This document shows, in pieces, positions 1-4,873 of a stretch of 5,232 bases of DNA (its first letter is position 1; the number at the start of each line of letters is the position of its first letter). The notes under the pieces were generated by a model, which saw only the letters and a list, made by a program, of their open reading frames with translations, did not search any database and was not told the origin of the DNA. The stretch spans positions 1 to 5,232 of the forward strand of contig JBGPLH010000248.1 of assembly GCA_041486365.1 (NCBI GenBank), given 5' to 3'. The DNA comes from JBGPLH01 sp041486365 [NCBI: Thermodesulfobacteriota bacterium] (GTDB lineage: Bacteria > JAUYMQ01). The position numbers and the translations under genes are program-made.

Positions 1-134
1 ATCCGCGCCGAGACAAGGCGCTTCGCCCCGTCGCTCAGCACGGATTCCATCTTCCCCAGGTTCCTTCGAACGAGTTTGACGGCGGGGATGATCGCCGTTC
101 CCTTGAGCTTGGCCATGGGGCCGGAATCCTCCAT
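1..134 (-). CDS. DUF2378/TIGR02265-like protein, second tandem copy (partial, 3' end outside window)
   Basis: Only the first 44 codons are present; the gene continues past the left edge. Residues 7-44 align without gaps to residues 13-50 of the complete gene just upstream (152-736), with about 16 identities in 39 positions counting the cut codon. They share the core KGTA-(two hydrophobic residues)-PAVKL followed by a basic stretch, so this is a paralogue made by tandem duplication. It lies 17 nt after the stop of that gene on the same strand, so the two are probably one operon. The start is uncertain. ATG at 134 follows only a weak GGGG. An internal ATG at 116 (residue 7) has GGAGG 11 nt upstream, which fits the family's usual N-terminus better. 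Function is unknown. What is seen is the homology to the neighbour; the family name is carried over from that gene. Confidence 0.7.
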   Translation of the reverse strand, partial: MEDSGPMAKLKGTAIIPAVKLVRRNLGKMESVLSDGAKRLVSAR

Positions 135-151
135 GTCCCCGTGGGCAGGGA

Positions 152-736
152 TCAGTGCCACTCCACGTGGAACTCGCAGGGTCCCTCTCCGCGGAGCGTG
201 CAGCGACGCTCCTCGACGAAACCGCGCTCGCCCTTGCCGGCCACCTCGATGGCGACCTTGGCCATGCCGATGATGCCGTTGCAGTAAGGGATCTTCTCCA
301 GGCAGTTTTCGAGGCGATAGATCGCCTCCTGCTTGCCGGGGTCGGGCTGCTCGTAGTGGAGGGTTCCCGTATCGAAGTAGTTGCGCCACAGAAGCGCGGC
401 GCGGCGCAGGGTCTTGGCCACGTCACCCGGATATACGATGTTGGAGTACACGCCCTGGAGGTCGCTGGTGGCGAGGAAGGACCCGATCACCTCCATGGCG
501 TTTCGATCGCTTCCTCCAATCAGCTTCGTGACCGCCTGCATCACCGGGTCCGCCTGCTCCATGGGATACCAGGAGCCCGGCAGAACGCGCTGCTCGCACA
601 TCTTCCTGGCGATGCTGTCCATGTGGGGTTCCGCCTTCTCCCGATTCTTTCGAAGCAGCTTGACCGCCGGGAGCACCGCGGTTCCCTTGACGTTCGGCAT
701 GCGGGAGGAGTCCTCTGCGACGATTTCTGAAGCCAT
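152..736 (-). CDS. DUF2378/TIGR02265-like protein (myxobacterial paralogous family), function unknown
   Basis: A 194-residue soluble protein with no signal peptide or membrane segment. It shows the layout I associate with the TIGR02265/DUF2378 family, about 180 residues, known mainly as paralogous sets in Myxococcales: an N-terminal VKGTA...PAVKLLRK block (16-30), a VLPGSWYP block (51-58), LQGVY (93-97), an LWRNYFDTG block (116-124), and a C-terminal C-x7-C pair (Cys179, Cys187) ending in FHVEWH. That tail also resembles the end of V4R/heme-NO-binding-like domains, so a ligand-binding alpha/beta fold is possible, but no enzymatic motif is recognised. Other cysteines are at 47, 145 and 152. 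The first ATG (736) has GGAGG 16 nt away, too far. An internal ATG at 700 (residue 13) has AGAGGA 10 nt upstream and would give 182 residues, closer to family length. No strong promoter is seen upstream. A homologous partial gene follows 17 nt downstream. Family assignment is from memory of motifs; coding is near certain. Confidence 0.72.
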   Translation of the reverse strand: MASEIVAEDSSRMPNVKGTAVLPAVKLLRKNREKAEPHMDSIARKMCEQRVLPGSWYPMEQADPVMQAVTKLIGGSDRNAMEVIGSFLATSDLQGVYSNIVYPGDVAKTLRRAALLWRNYFDTGTLHYEQPDPGKQEAIYRLENCLEKIPYCNGIIGMAKVAIEVAGKGERGFVEERRCTLRGEGPCEFHVEWH

Positions 737-786
737 CGAGGGCGGTCCAGGGCCTCCGGACGCGCCAGACCCTTCTTATCGAGCCT

Positions 787-847
787 CCCACGCCGATCTT
801 GAGGCGGGAGCGTGGGCTGCCGGAACCCGAGCGCAGGGGAGTTCCGG
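787..847. repeat. Two adjacent inverted repeats in the intergenic region upstream of the DUF2378-like gene
   Basis: CCCACGC (787-793) pairs with GCGTGGG (810-816). A second repeat, CCGGAAC (820-826), pairs with GTTCCGG (841-847). Each arm is 7 bp with loops of 16 and 14 nt. They lie in the 737-966 gap, which otherwise contains the cysK terminator and no credible gene. They could be operator-like sites or leader structure for the downstream operon. Neither is followed by a T tract, so they are not terminator-like. Function is inferred weakly; only the symmetry is seen. Confidence 0.35.
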
Positions 848-876
848 GCGTGAAGGGACGACGGGGCGGAAAGAAG

Positions 877-904
877 AAGGCCATTCGCAGGGACGAATGG
901 CCTT
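877..904 (-). terminator. Intrinsic terminator of cysK (near-symmetric)
   Basis: A perfect 11-bp stem, AAGGCCATTCG (877-887) with CGAATGGCCTT (894-904), closes a 6-nt loop. On the minus strand it begins about 62 nt after the cysK stop and runs into TTCTTCTTTCC, a pyrimidine/T-rich tail. On the plus strand it is followed by TTTCTCC, so it may work in both directions, though no plus-strand gene ends here. It separates cysK from the DUF2378-like pair, which therefore should be a separate transcription unit. Confidence 0.8.
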
Positions 905-930
905 TCTCCTGAAGCCGGCCGGTCCGGGGA

Positions 931-967
931 ATCCCGGCGCGCGGGCGGATTCGCCCGGAGCCGGGAT
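931..967 (-). other. Hairpin abutting the cysK stop codon
   Basis: Outer arms ATCCCGGC (931-938) and GCCGGGAT (960-967) enclose an inner 6-bp stem CGGGCG (942-947)/CGCCCG (952-957) with a 4-nt loop. The 8-bp outer stem reaches the last base of the cysK stop codon. There is no T tract after it, so on its own it is not an intrinsic terminator. It may protect the mRNA 3' end or act with the stronger hairpin about 27 nt further downstream. Confidence 0.5.
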
Positions 968-1902
968 CAGACCTCGATGTCCTTGAAGAGATCCGTCGAG
1001 AGGTAGCGCTCGCCGGCCGACGGGATGATAACCACGATCGTCTTCCCTGCCGAATCCGGCCGGGACTGGATCACGTCGGCGGCCTTCAGGGCGGCGCCGC
1101 TCGAGATCCCGACCAGGAGGCCCGCCTCCTTGGCGGCGCGGCGCGCCCACGCGAAGGAGTCCTCGTTCGTGACCTGGACGACCTCGTCGATCACCTTCGT
1201 GTTGAGGATGTCCGGGATGAACCCCGCCCCGATTCCCTGGATCTTGTGGGGTCCGGGCTTGCCACCCGAGAGCACGGGCGATGCGGTGGGTTCCACGGCG
1301 ACGCAGCGGAAGGAGGGCTTGCGCGATTTGATCACCTCGCCAACGCCCGTGATGGTGCCGCCGGTGCCGATCCCCGAGATCAGGATGTCGGCTTTGCCGT
1401 CGGTGTCGCGCCAGATCTCCTCCGCCGTGGTCTTGCGGTGGACCTCCGGGTTCGCGGGGTTCTGGAACTGTTGCGGGATGAAGGCATTGGGCGTCGACTC
1501 GGCGAGCTCCTTCGCTTTCTTGATCGCGCCCGGCATTCCCTCGGCCGCCGGCGTGAGGACGAGGCTCGCGCCCAGCGCCTTGAGCAGCTTGCGGCGCTCC
1601 AGGCTCATGCTCTCGGGCATCGTGAGCGTGAGCTTGAAGCCGCGCGCGGCGCACACGAACGCGAGCGCGATGCCGGTGTTGCCGCTCGTCGGCTCGATGA
1701 TCTCCGTCGCCCGGGTGATCTTCCCCGCCGCAACACCCGCGTCGATCATGCTCAGGCCGATCCGATCCTTCACGCTGGAGAGGGGATTGAAGCTCTCCAT
1801 CTTGGCGAGGATATCGGCCTTCGTGCCCGGGTAGAGCGAGTTCACCCGGATGAGCGGGGTGTTCCCGATGGTCTCCGTGATGTCGTTGTAGATGCGAGCC
1901 AT
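967..1902 (-). CDS. cysK: Cysteine synthase A (O-acetylserine sulfhydrylase)
   Basis: 311 residues, the normal length of the family. The cytosolic PLP enzyme makes L-cysteine and acetate from O-acetyl-L-serine and sulfide, the last step of sulfur assimilation. All hallmarks of a beta-family fold-type II enzyme are present: IGNTPL near the N-terminus (12-17), the PLP-binding lysine in SSVKDR (Lys45), the substrate-binding TSGNTG loop (72-77), the glycine-rich phosphate-binding GTGGTITG (179-186), and GISSGAA (265-271), whose serine faces the PLP ring nitrogen. The C-terminus has the usual SAGERYLST. The start is secure: AAGGAG lies 5 nt upstream (1908-1913) and the N-terminus [10 protein letters not shown] matches the family. 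It has its own promoter (2037-2066), a hairpin-rich leader and a terminator (877-904), so it is probably monocistronic. CysK and CysM/CBS-like enzymes overlap in motifs; length and motif spelling favour CysK. No serine acetyltransferase gene is next to it. Confidence 0.96.
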   Translation of the reverse strand: MARIYNDITETIGNTPLIRVNSLYPGTKADILAKMESFNPLSSVKDRIGLSMIDAGVAAGKITRATEIIEPTSGNTGIALAFVCAARGFKLTLTMPESMSLERRKLLKALGASLVLTPAAEGMPGAIKKAKELAESTPNAFIPQQFQNPANPEVHRKTTAEEIWRDTDGKADILISGIGTGGTITGVGEVIKSRKPSFRCVAVEPTASPVLSGGKPGPHKIQGIGAGFIPDILNTKVIDEVVQVTNEDSFAWARRAAKEAGLLVGISSGAALKAADVIQSRPDSAGKTIVVIIPSAGERYLSTDLFKDIEV

Positions 1903-1907
1903 GTGAT

Positions 1908-1913
1908 CTCCTT
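1908..1913 (-). promoter_or_regulatory. Shine-Dalgarno site of cysK
   Basis: AAGGAG on the minus strand with a 5-nt spacer to the ATG at 1902. It is the best ribosome binding site in the window and fixes the cysK start. Confidence 0.9.
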
Positions 1914-1930
1914 CCGAAGCCTCCGTCGGG

Positions 1931-1969
1931 CCCCTCCGCGGGCGCCGCGCCCGCGAACCCCGGGAGGGG
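1931..1969 (-). other. Leader hairpin just upstream of the cysK ribosome binding site
   Basis: An 8-bp inner stem CGCGGGCG (1937-1944)/CGCCCGCG (1948-1955) with a 3-nt loop is stacked within outer arms CCCCTC (1931-1936)/GAGGGG (1964-1969). It ends 17 nt before the Shine-Dalgarno. It lies inside the predicted cysK leader and would be very stable. It could affect translation, but no known riboswitch pattern is recognised and no U tract follows. Confidence 0.5.
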
Positions 1970-1999
1970 AGGGAGCGGCCCTGGTGGCGGCCCCCACAA

Positions 2000-2022
2000 G
2001 GGCGCGCGAAAAACGCGCGCCC
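2000..2022 (-). other. Perfect hairpin at the predicted 5' end of the cysK mRNA
   Basis: GGGCGCGCG and CGCGCGCCC form a perfect 9-bp G/C-only stem with a 5-nt homopolymer loop (TTTTT on the minus strand, the transcribed sense). It starts about 8 nt after the predicted cysK start site near 2030. Such 5' stem-loops are known in other systems to stabilise transcripts. A protein-binding site is another possibility. The T run is in the loop rather than after the stem, so it is not a standard terminator. Confidence 0.6.
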
Positions 2023-2036
2023 GATCAGGCACGGTG

Positions 2037-2066
2037 ATCATACCGATCGCTCGCGTCGCTCGTCAA
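2037..2066 (-). promoter_or_regulatory. Sigma70-type promoter for cysK
   Basis: On the minus strand, TTGACG (2066-2061) and TATGAT (2042-2037) are separated by 18 bp. Each hexamer differs from the consensus by one base. The predicted start site is near 2030, giving a leader of about 127 nt. The location directly upstream of cysK and the AT-rich -10 in GC-rich DNA support it. Confidence 0.75.
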
Positions 2067-2093
2067 GCCGGGGAACCCGCGTGTGAAGCTTCG

Positions 2094-2122
2094 TTGCGGC
2101 CCCCTGGGGTGCGGACTATACT
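2094..2122 (+). promoter_or_regulatory. Sigma70-type promoter for the SirB1-like gene
   Basis: TTGCGG (2094-2099) and TATACT (2117-2122) are separated by exactly 17 bp. The predicted start site is near 2129 and the leader is about 66 nt. It faces away from the cysK promoter, with 27 bp between the two -35 boxes. That gap contains the 8-bp palindrome GAAGCTTC (2085-2092), a possible but unproven operator. Confidence 0.7.
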
Positions 2123-2135
2123 GCCCGGGACGCGT

Positions 2136-2156
2136 GGGAACCGGGAACCGGGGGCC
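2136..2156 (+). repeat. Tandem heptamer repeat in the SirB1-like gene leader
   Basis: GGGAACC occurs twice head to tail (2136-2142, 2143-2149) and is followed by the related GGGGGCC (2150-2156). The array starts about 7 nt after the predicted start site and ends 38 nt before the chosen start codon. It is too short to assign a role; polymerase slippage or a protein or RNA contact site are possibilities. Confidence 0.5.
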
Positions 2157-2194
2157 GGCAGCATCGCATGCCGGGGGGAACGGAAGAGGGACGG

Positions 2195-3025
2195 ATGGAC
2201 CCGAGGATCGCCGAGTCACGCGAGCGACTGTCGGAATTATCAGGCCTTTCCGAGGAGCATCTCGATCTTGGAAAGGCCGCGTTGCTCATCGCGAAGGAGG
2301 AGTACCCGGACCTCGACGTCCCATGCTACGTGGACCGGCTCGACGCCCTCGCCGATCGCTTCCAGCGCCGCGCCTCCTCCGACTGCGGAGTCCTCGCCCT
2401 GAACACCTACCTCTTCGGCGAGGCGGGATTCGCCGGGAACACCGAATCCTACTACGACCCCCGCAACTCCTTTCTGAACGAGGTCCTCGATCGCCGCCTG
2501 GGAATCCCCATCACGCTGGCCACGCTCTACATGGAGATCGCGCGTCGGGTCGGAGTGCGGGTCGAGGGAATCGGCCTTCCGGGCCATTTTCTGCTGCGGT
2601 ACGCGGGGCCGGAAGGCACTTTCTATATAGATGCGTTCAACCGGGGCGAGTTCCTCTCCGAGGATGACTGCCGGTTACGATTTCGCGAAGTGAACGACCG
2701 GGACCTCCGGTTCCGGCCCGAGTTCCTGCAGGCTGTGACGAAACGCCAGATGCTCACACGCATGCTCTGCAACCTGAAGGGGATCTACATCCAGGCCGGC
2801 GACTGGTGCCGCGCCGTGAGCGCGACGGAGCGAATACTGCTCCTGAACCCCGAGGCCTCCGGTGAAATGCGCGACCGGGGGCTCTTGTATTTCCGGCTCG
2901 AGTGTTTCCGGACCGCGCTGGGCGACCTGGAGTCGTACCTGGAGAGGGAGCCGACGGCATCCGACGCGCCCCAGGTGCAGGCGCACGTGCAGGCACTTCG
3001 CAAGCTGGTGAGCCTGATCAACTGA
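2195..3025 (+). CDS. SirB1-family protein: transglutaminase-like core followed by TPR
   Basis: 276 residues, with no signal peptide or membrane helix. The N-terminal 150 residues match the Transglut_core2/SirB1 (E. coli YchA) family: the helix-rich LALNTYLFGEAGF (67-79), the YYDPRNSFLNEVLDRR block (86-101), GIPITLATLY (103-112), LPGHFLLR (128-135) and YIDAFNRG (144-151). The C-terminal part (about 175-270) has the family's TPR-like region, with GDW, an NPEA turn, RDRGLLYF and a final DLESYL helix. In the transglutaminase fold the catalytic triad is Cys-His-Asp. Here His131 and Asp146 are in place, but the nucleophile position appears to be Thr107. A similar Ser/Thr is common in this family as I recall, so it may not be a classical protease or transglutaminase. 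The biological role is unknown. ATG 2195 is chosen over ATG 2168 because AGAGGG lies 4 nt upstream of 2195 and nothing suitable precedes 2168. It has its own promoter (2094-2122). Confidence 0.88.
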   Translation: MDPRIAESRERLSELSGLSEEHLDLGKAALLIAKEEYPDLDVPCYVDRLDALADRFQRRASSDCGVLALNTYLFGEAGFAGNTESYYDPRNSFLNEVLDRRLGIPITLATLYMEIARRVGVRVEGIGLPGHFLLRYAGPEGTFYIDAFNRGEFLSEDDCRLRFREVNDRDLRFRPEFLQAVTKRQMLTRMLCNLKGIYIQAGDWCRAVSATERILLLNPEASGEMRDRGLLYFRLECFRTALGDLESYLEREPTASDAPQVQAHVQALRKLVSLIN

Positions 3026-3028
3026 GCG

Positions 3029-3850
3029 TCACCGGGGCGTGGCTGCTCCGCCCGTCCGGAGCAGCGTCTCGAGGAAGGCGCGCGCGGCTTCCGCCCGGGT
3101 CCGGGCGGCGGCTTCGTCCGCGGCGTGCAGGGCGAGGGTGACGGCCAGATCCACCCCCGCCCCGAAGCCCCGGGCGTGGCTCTTCACGTAGACGTCGGGG
3201 AACGCGGCGCGCAGGGCGTCGAGATGGGCGGCGAGCTTCGACTCGTCGTTCATGCCCGTCGGGACGCTGATCTCGGCCCAGCCGCCGCCGCCGGCGCGGC
3301 GCGCGAGCGCCGCGATACGGGGCGCCACCTCCGCCGTGAACATCGCCCTCATCTCGGCGGGCACGCCGGGAAGCGCGAAGATCGAAAGACCTCTCCAGTC
3401 CAGCTGCATGCCCGGCGCGGTCCCCACGGGGTTGGGGAGCGGGGCGGAGCCCACGGGGAGGCGGGCCATCTTGAGGCGGGGCGGCGTGATCGTCGGATCC
3501 GCGATTCGTCCGGCGGCGTGCAACGCCCGATAGCGCTCCTCGACGATGCGCCGCGCCGACGGGAGCACGCGTACTCCGATCCCCGCCGCCCGGGCAATCC
3601 CGCCGAGCGTGAGATCGTCGTGGGTGGGACCGAGGCCCCCGGTGGTGATGAGGACGCGCCCGCCCAGCCTCCGGGCCGAGCGCACCTCGGCCGCGATGGC
3701 CGCCTCCTCGTCGTCCACGACGGTGATCCGGCGCACGTCGCCACCGTTGCGAGTGACCTCGCCCGCGATCCAGTGGGCGTTCGTGTCGAGGGTCCGGCCG
3801 ACGAGGATCTCGCGGCCAACCGAGAGCAGGTAGACGTCCACCGCGCGCAT
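3029..3850 (-). CDS. Stand-alone COG1058 / CinA N-terminal (MoaB/Mog-fold) domain protein, archaeal-like architecture
   Basis: 273 residues. An N-terminal MoCF_biosynth-fold domain (about 1-170) carries SVGREILVG (10-18), DTNAHWIA (22-29), the signature TTGGLGPTHDD (69-79), NPVGTAPGM (140-148) and LPGVPAEM (160-167). A small C-terminal domain has a DESKLA...FPDVYVKSH pattern that I associate with archaeal COG1058 proteins. Bacterial CinA proteins usually add a PncC (nicotinamide-nucleotide amidase) domain of about 160 residues; it is absent here and there is no room for it. Some COG1058 domains hydrolyse ADP-ribose to AMP and ribose 5-phosphate, and related folds bind molybdopterin, so the substrate cannot be told from sequence. 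Arg13 replaces the Asp/Asn common after SVG. ATG 3850 is preferred because GGAG (3860-3863) lies 9 nt upstream and the family N-terminus begins there; ATG 3865, five codons earlier, lacks a site. It is divergent from the eIF2B-like gene, and its stop is 3 bp from that of the SirB1-like gene. Confidence 0.85.
   Translation of the reverse strand: MRAVDVYLLSVGREILVGRTLDTNAHWIAGEVTRNGGDVRRITVVDDEEAAIAAEVRSARRLGGRVLITTGGLGPTHDDLTLGGIARAAGIGVRVLPSARRIVEERYRALHAAGRIADPTITPPRLKMARLPVGSAPLPNPVGTAPGMQLDWRGLSIFALPGVPAEMRAMFTAEVAPRIAALARRAGGGGWAEISVPTGMNDESKLAAHLDALRAAFPDVYVKSHARGFGAGVDLAVTLALHAADEAAARTRAEAARAFLETLLRTGGAATPR
3042..3065 (+). terminator. Hairpin after the SirB1-like gene (possible weak terminator inside the convergent gene end)
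   Basis: GCTGCTCCG (3042-3050) and CGGAGCAGC (3057-3065) form a perfect 9-bp stem with a 6-nt loop, starting 16 nt after the SirB1-like stop. There is no T tract on the plus strand after it (GTCTCGAGG), so it would be a poor intrinsic terminator. It also lies inside the last codons of the minus-strand COG1058 gene, which may constrain it. It could stabilise the 3' end or help separate the convergent transcripts. Confidence 0.4.
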
Positions 3851-3865
3851 CAACGCATTCTCCAT

Positions 3866-3903
3866 CGGGTCCGGACAGGCGCCCGGATCCCGTCAAAGGA
3901 TCC
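3866..3903 (+). other. Overlapping inverted repeats in the short divergent region, one covering the ribosome binding site of the eIF2B-like gene
   Basis: Structure A pairs CGGGTCCGG (3866-3874) with CCGGATCCCG (3883-3892), with one bulged base and an 8-nt loop. Structure B pairs GGATCC (3885-3890) with GGATCC (3898-3903) across a 7-nt loop. They share bases 3885-3890, so only one can form at a time. B buries part of the Shine-Dalgarno AAAGGA (3895-3900); A leaves it free. Whether the transcript starts far enough upstream to include A is unknown, since no clear promoter is seen. A regulatory role is speculative. Confidence 0.3.
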
Positions 3904-3910
3904 AACGGAA

Positions 3911-4873
3911 ATGCCCAAGGCTCGAGCGAAGAACGACTTCGCCCAATTCGAGAAGGAAATTCAGAAGTTCGCGAAGGACCACCGCCGCGGCGCGACGGAT
4001 ATCGCGCTTCGCGCCGCGCGCATGATCGCGCAGATGCCCCTGGTAGAGGACAGCGGGGTGGCTCACCGCCGCAACCTCGAGAAGGCCTGCTCGACCCTGC
4101 TCGACGCCCACCCGGTGATGGCCGCTCTCTGGAATCTCGCCGACGCGGTCCTCGGGATCTCGCCCTGGCCCGCCACGCCCCAGATGGCCGCGTCCATGGT
4201 ACGCGAGGGGGCGCGCGACTACATCCGGGGCATGGAGGACGATCTCTCCTCCACCGCCGACACGGCCGGCGAGCTGCTCGGGCGGTCCCGCAAGATCCTC
4301 ACCCACTCCGTGAGCCGTGCCGTGCGCGAGACGCTTCTCGCCCGCGCCAAGCGATCGGCCATCGAGGTGATCTGCACCGAGGCGCGTCCCATGTTCGAAG
4401 GGCGCGACATGGCGACGACGCTCGCCAAGGCCGGGATCAAGGTAACCTTCATCCCCGATGTGGTGGCCGGCGCCATCCTCTCGGAGGGGCGCGCGGAGGC
4501 GGTGCTCGTCGGGAGCGATTCGATCTCGGCCGAAGGGGTCGTGAACAAGGCCGGGACGTGGCTCCTCGCCATGGCCGCCCACGCGGCGGGGGTCCCGTTC
4601 CACGTCGTGAGCACCCACGCGGCGCGGCTTCCCGCGGCGATCCAGGACCGGGCGCTGCAGATCTCACACCCCGGCAAGGAGGTGTGGTCCACGCCGCCGA
4701 AGAACGTCGAGGTGATCAACCGCGCCTTCGACCGGACCCCGCTCACGCTCGTGAGCCTCGTCGTGCTGGGGGGCCGGGTGCTCTCCGGCGAGCGGGCCCG
4801 AACGGAGCTCAAGGCGTTCCAGTTCTCCTCGTCCGTGGAGCGCCTCGCGCGCGCGCGGGGGTTCGATCTCTGA
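3911..4873 (+). CDS. eIF2B alpha/beta/delta-family protein (ribose-1,5-bisphosphate isomerase-like) with Ser at the catalytic Cys position
   Basis: 320 residues, typical for the IF-2B superfamily that includes eIF2B regulatory subunits, methylthioribose-1-phosphate isomerase (MtnA) and archaeal ribose-1,5-bisphosphate isomerase. A helical N-terminal domain (about 1-120) precedes the Rossmann-like C-terminal domain. The family motifs are ILTHSVSRAV (129-138), CTEARPMFEGR (155-165), VGSDSI (200-205), NKAGT (212-216) and a PF(H)VV strand (229-233). In the isomerases the first motif is THC with a catalytic cysteine, and the GxD motif gives the catalytic aspartate. Here Asp203 is kept but the cysteine is Ser133, as in eIF2B-type subunits. 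The known isomerisation may therefore be lost or changed; a nucleotide or sugar-phosphate sensor is possible. The start ATG 3911 has AAAGGA 10 nt upstream and a fitting N-terminus. The frame is open upstream as far as 3125, but that part is antisense to the COG1058 gene. Coding and superfamily are sure; the function is not. Confidence 0.9.
   Translation: MPKARAKNDFAQFEKEIQKFAKDHRRGATDIALRAARMIAQMPLVEDSGVAHRRNLEKACSTLLDAHPVMAALWNLADAVLGISPWPATPQMAASMVREGARDYIRGMEDDLSSTADTAGELLGRSRKILTHSVSRAVRETLLARAKRSAIEVICTEARPMFEGRDMATTLAKAGIKVTFIPDVVAGAILSEGRAEAVLVGSDSISAEGVVNKAGTWLLAMAAHAAGVPFHVVSTHAARLPAAIQDRALQISHPGKEVWSTPPKNVEVINRAFDRTPLTLVSLVVLGGRVLSGERARTELKAFQFSSSVERLARARGFDL

Noticed and set aside
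155-730. 191-codon plus-strand frame opposite the DUF2378-like gene
   Set aside because: It is a mirror frame of a gene with recognisable motifs and a detectable paralogue on the other strand. Open antisense frames are expected in high-GC DNA.
1246-2037. 263-codon plus-strand frame across cysK and its leader
   Set aside because: It is antisense to cysK with no recognisable motif and no ribosome binding site, and its Arg-rich composition is typical of shadow frames.
776-2041. 421-codon minus-strand frame spanning cysK
   Set aside because: It is in a different frame from cysK, runs through the cysK terminator and leader, and its translation is Arg/Gly/His-rich low complexity.
2168-2194. Earlier ATG for the SirB1-like gene
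   Set aside because: There is no Shine-Dalgarno before 2168, and the nine extra residues look like translated ribosome-binding sequence. ATG 2195 has AGAGGG at good spacing.
3125-3910. Long upstream in-frame extension of the eIF2B-like gene (a 582-codon open frame from 3125)
   Set aside because: This part is antisense to the COG1058 gene, whose motifs are clear. Its translation is low-complexity Arg/Gly/His-rich. The family N-terminus begins at 3911 with a nearby ribosome binding site.
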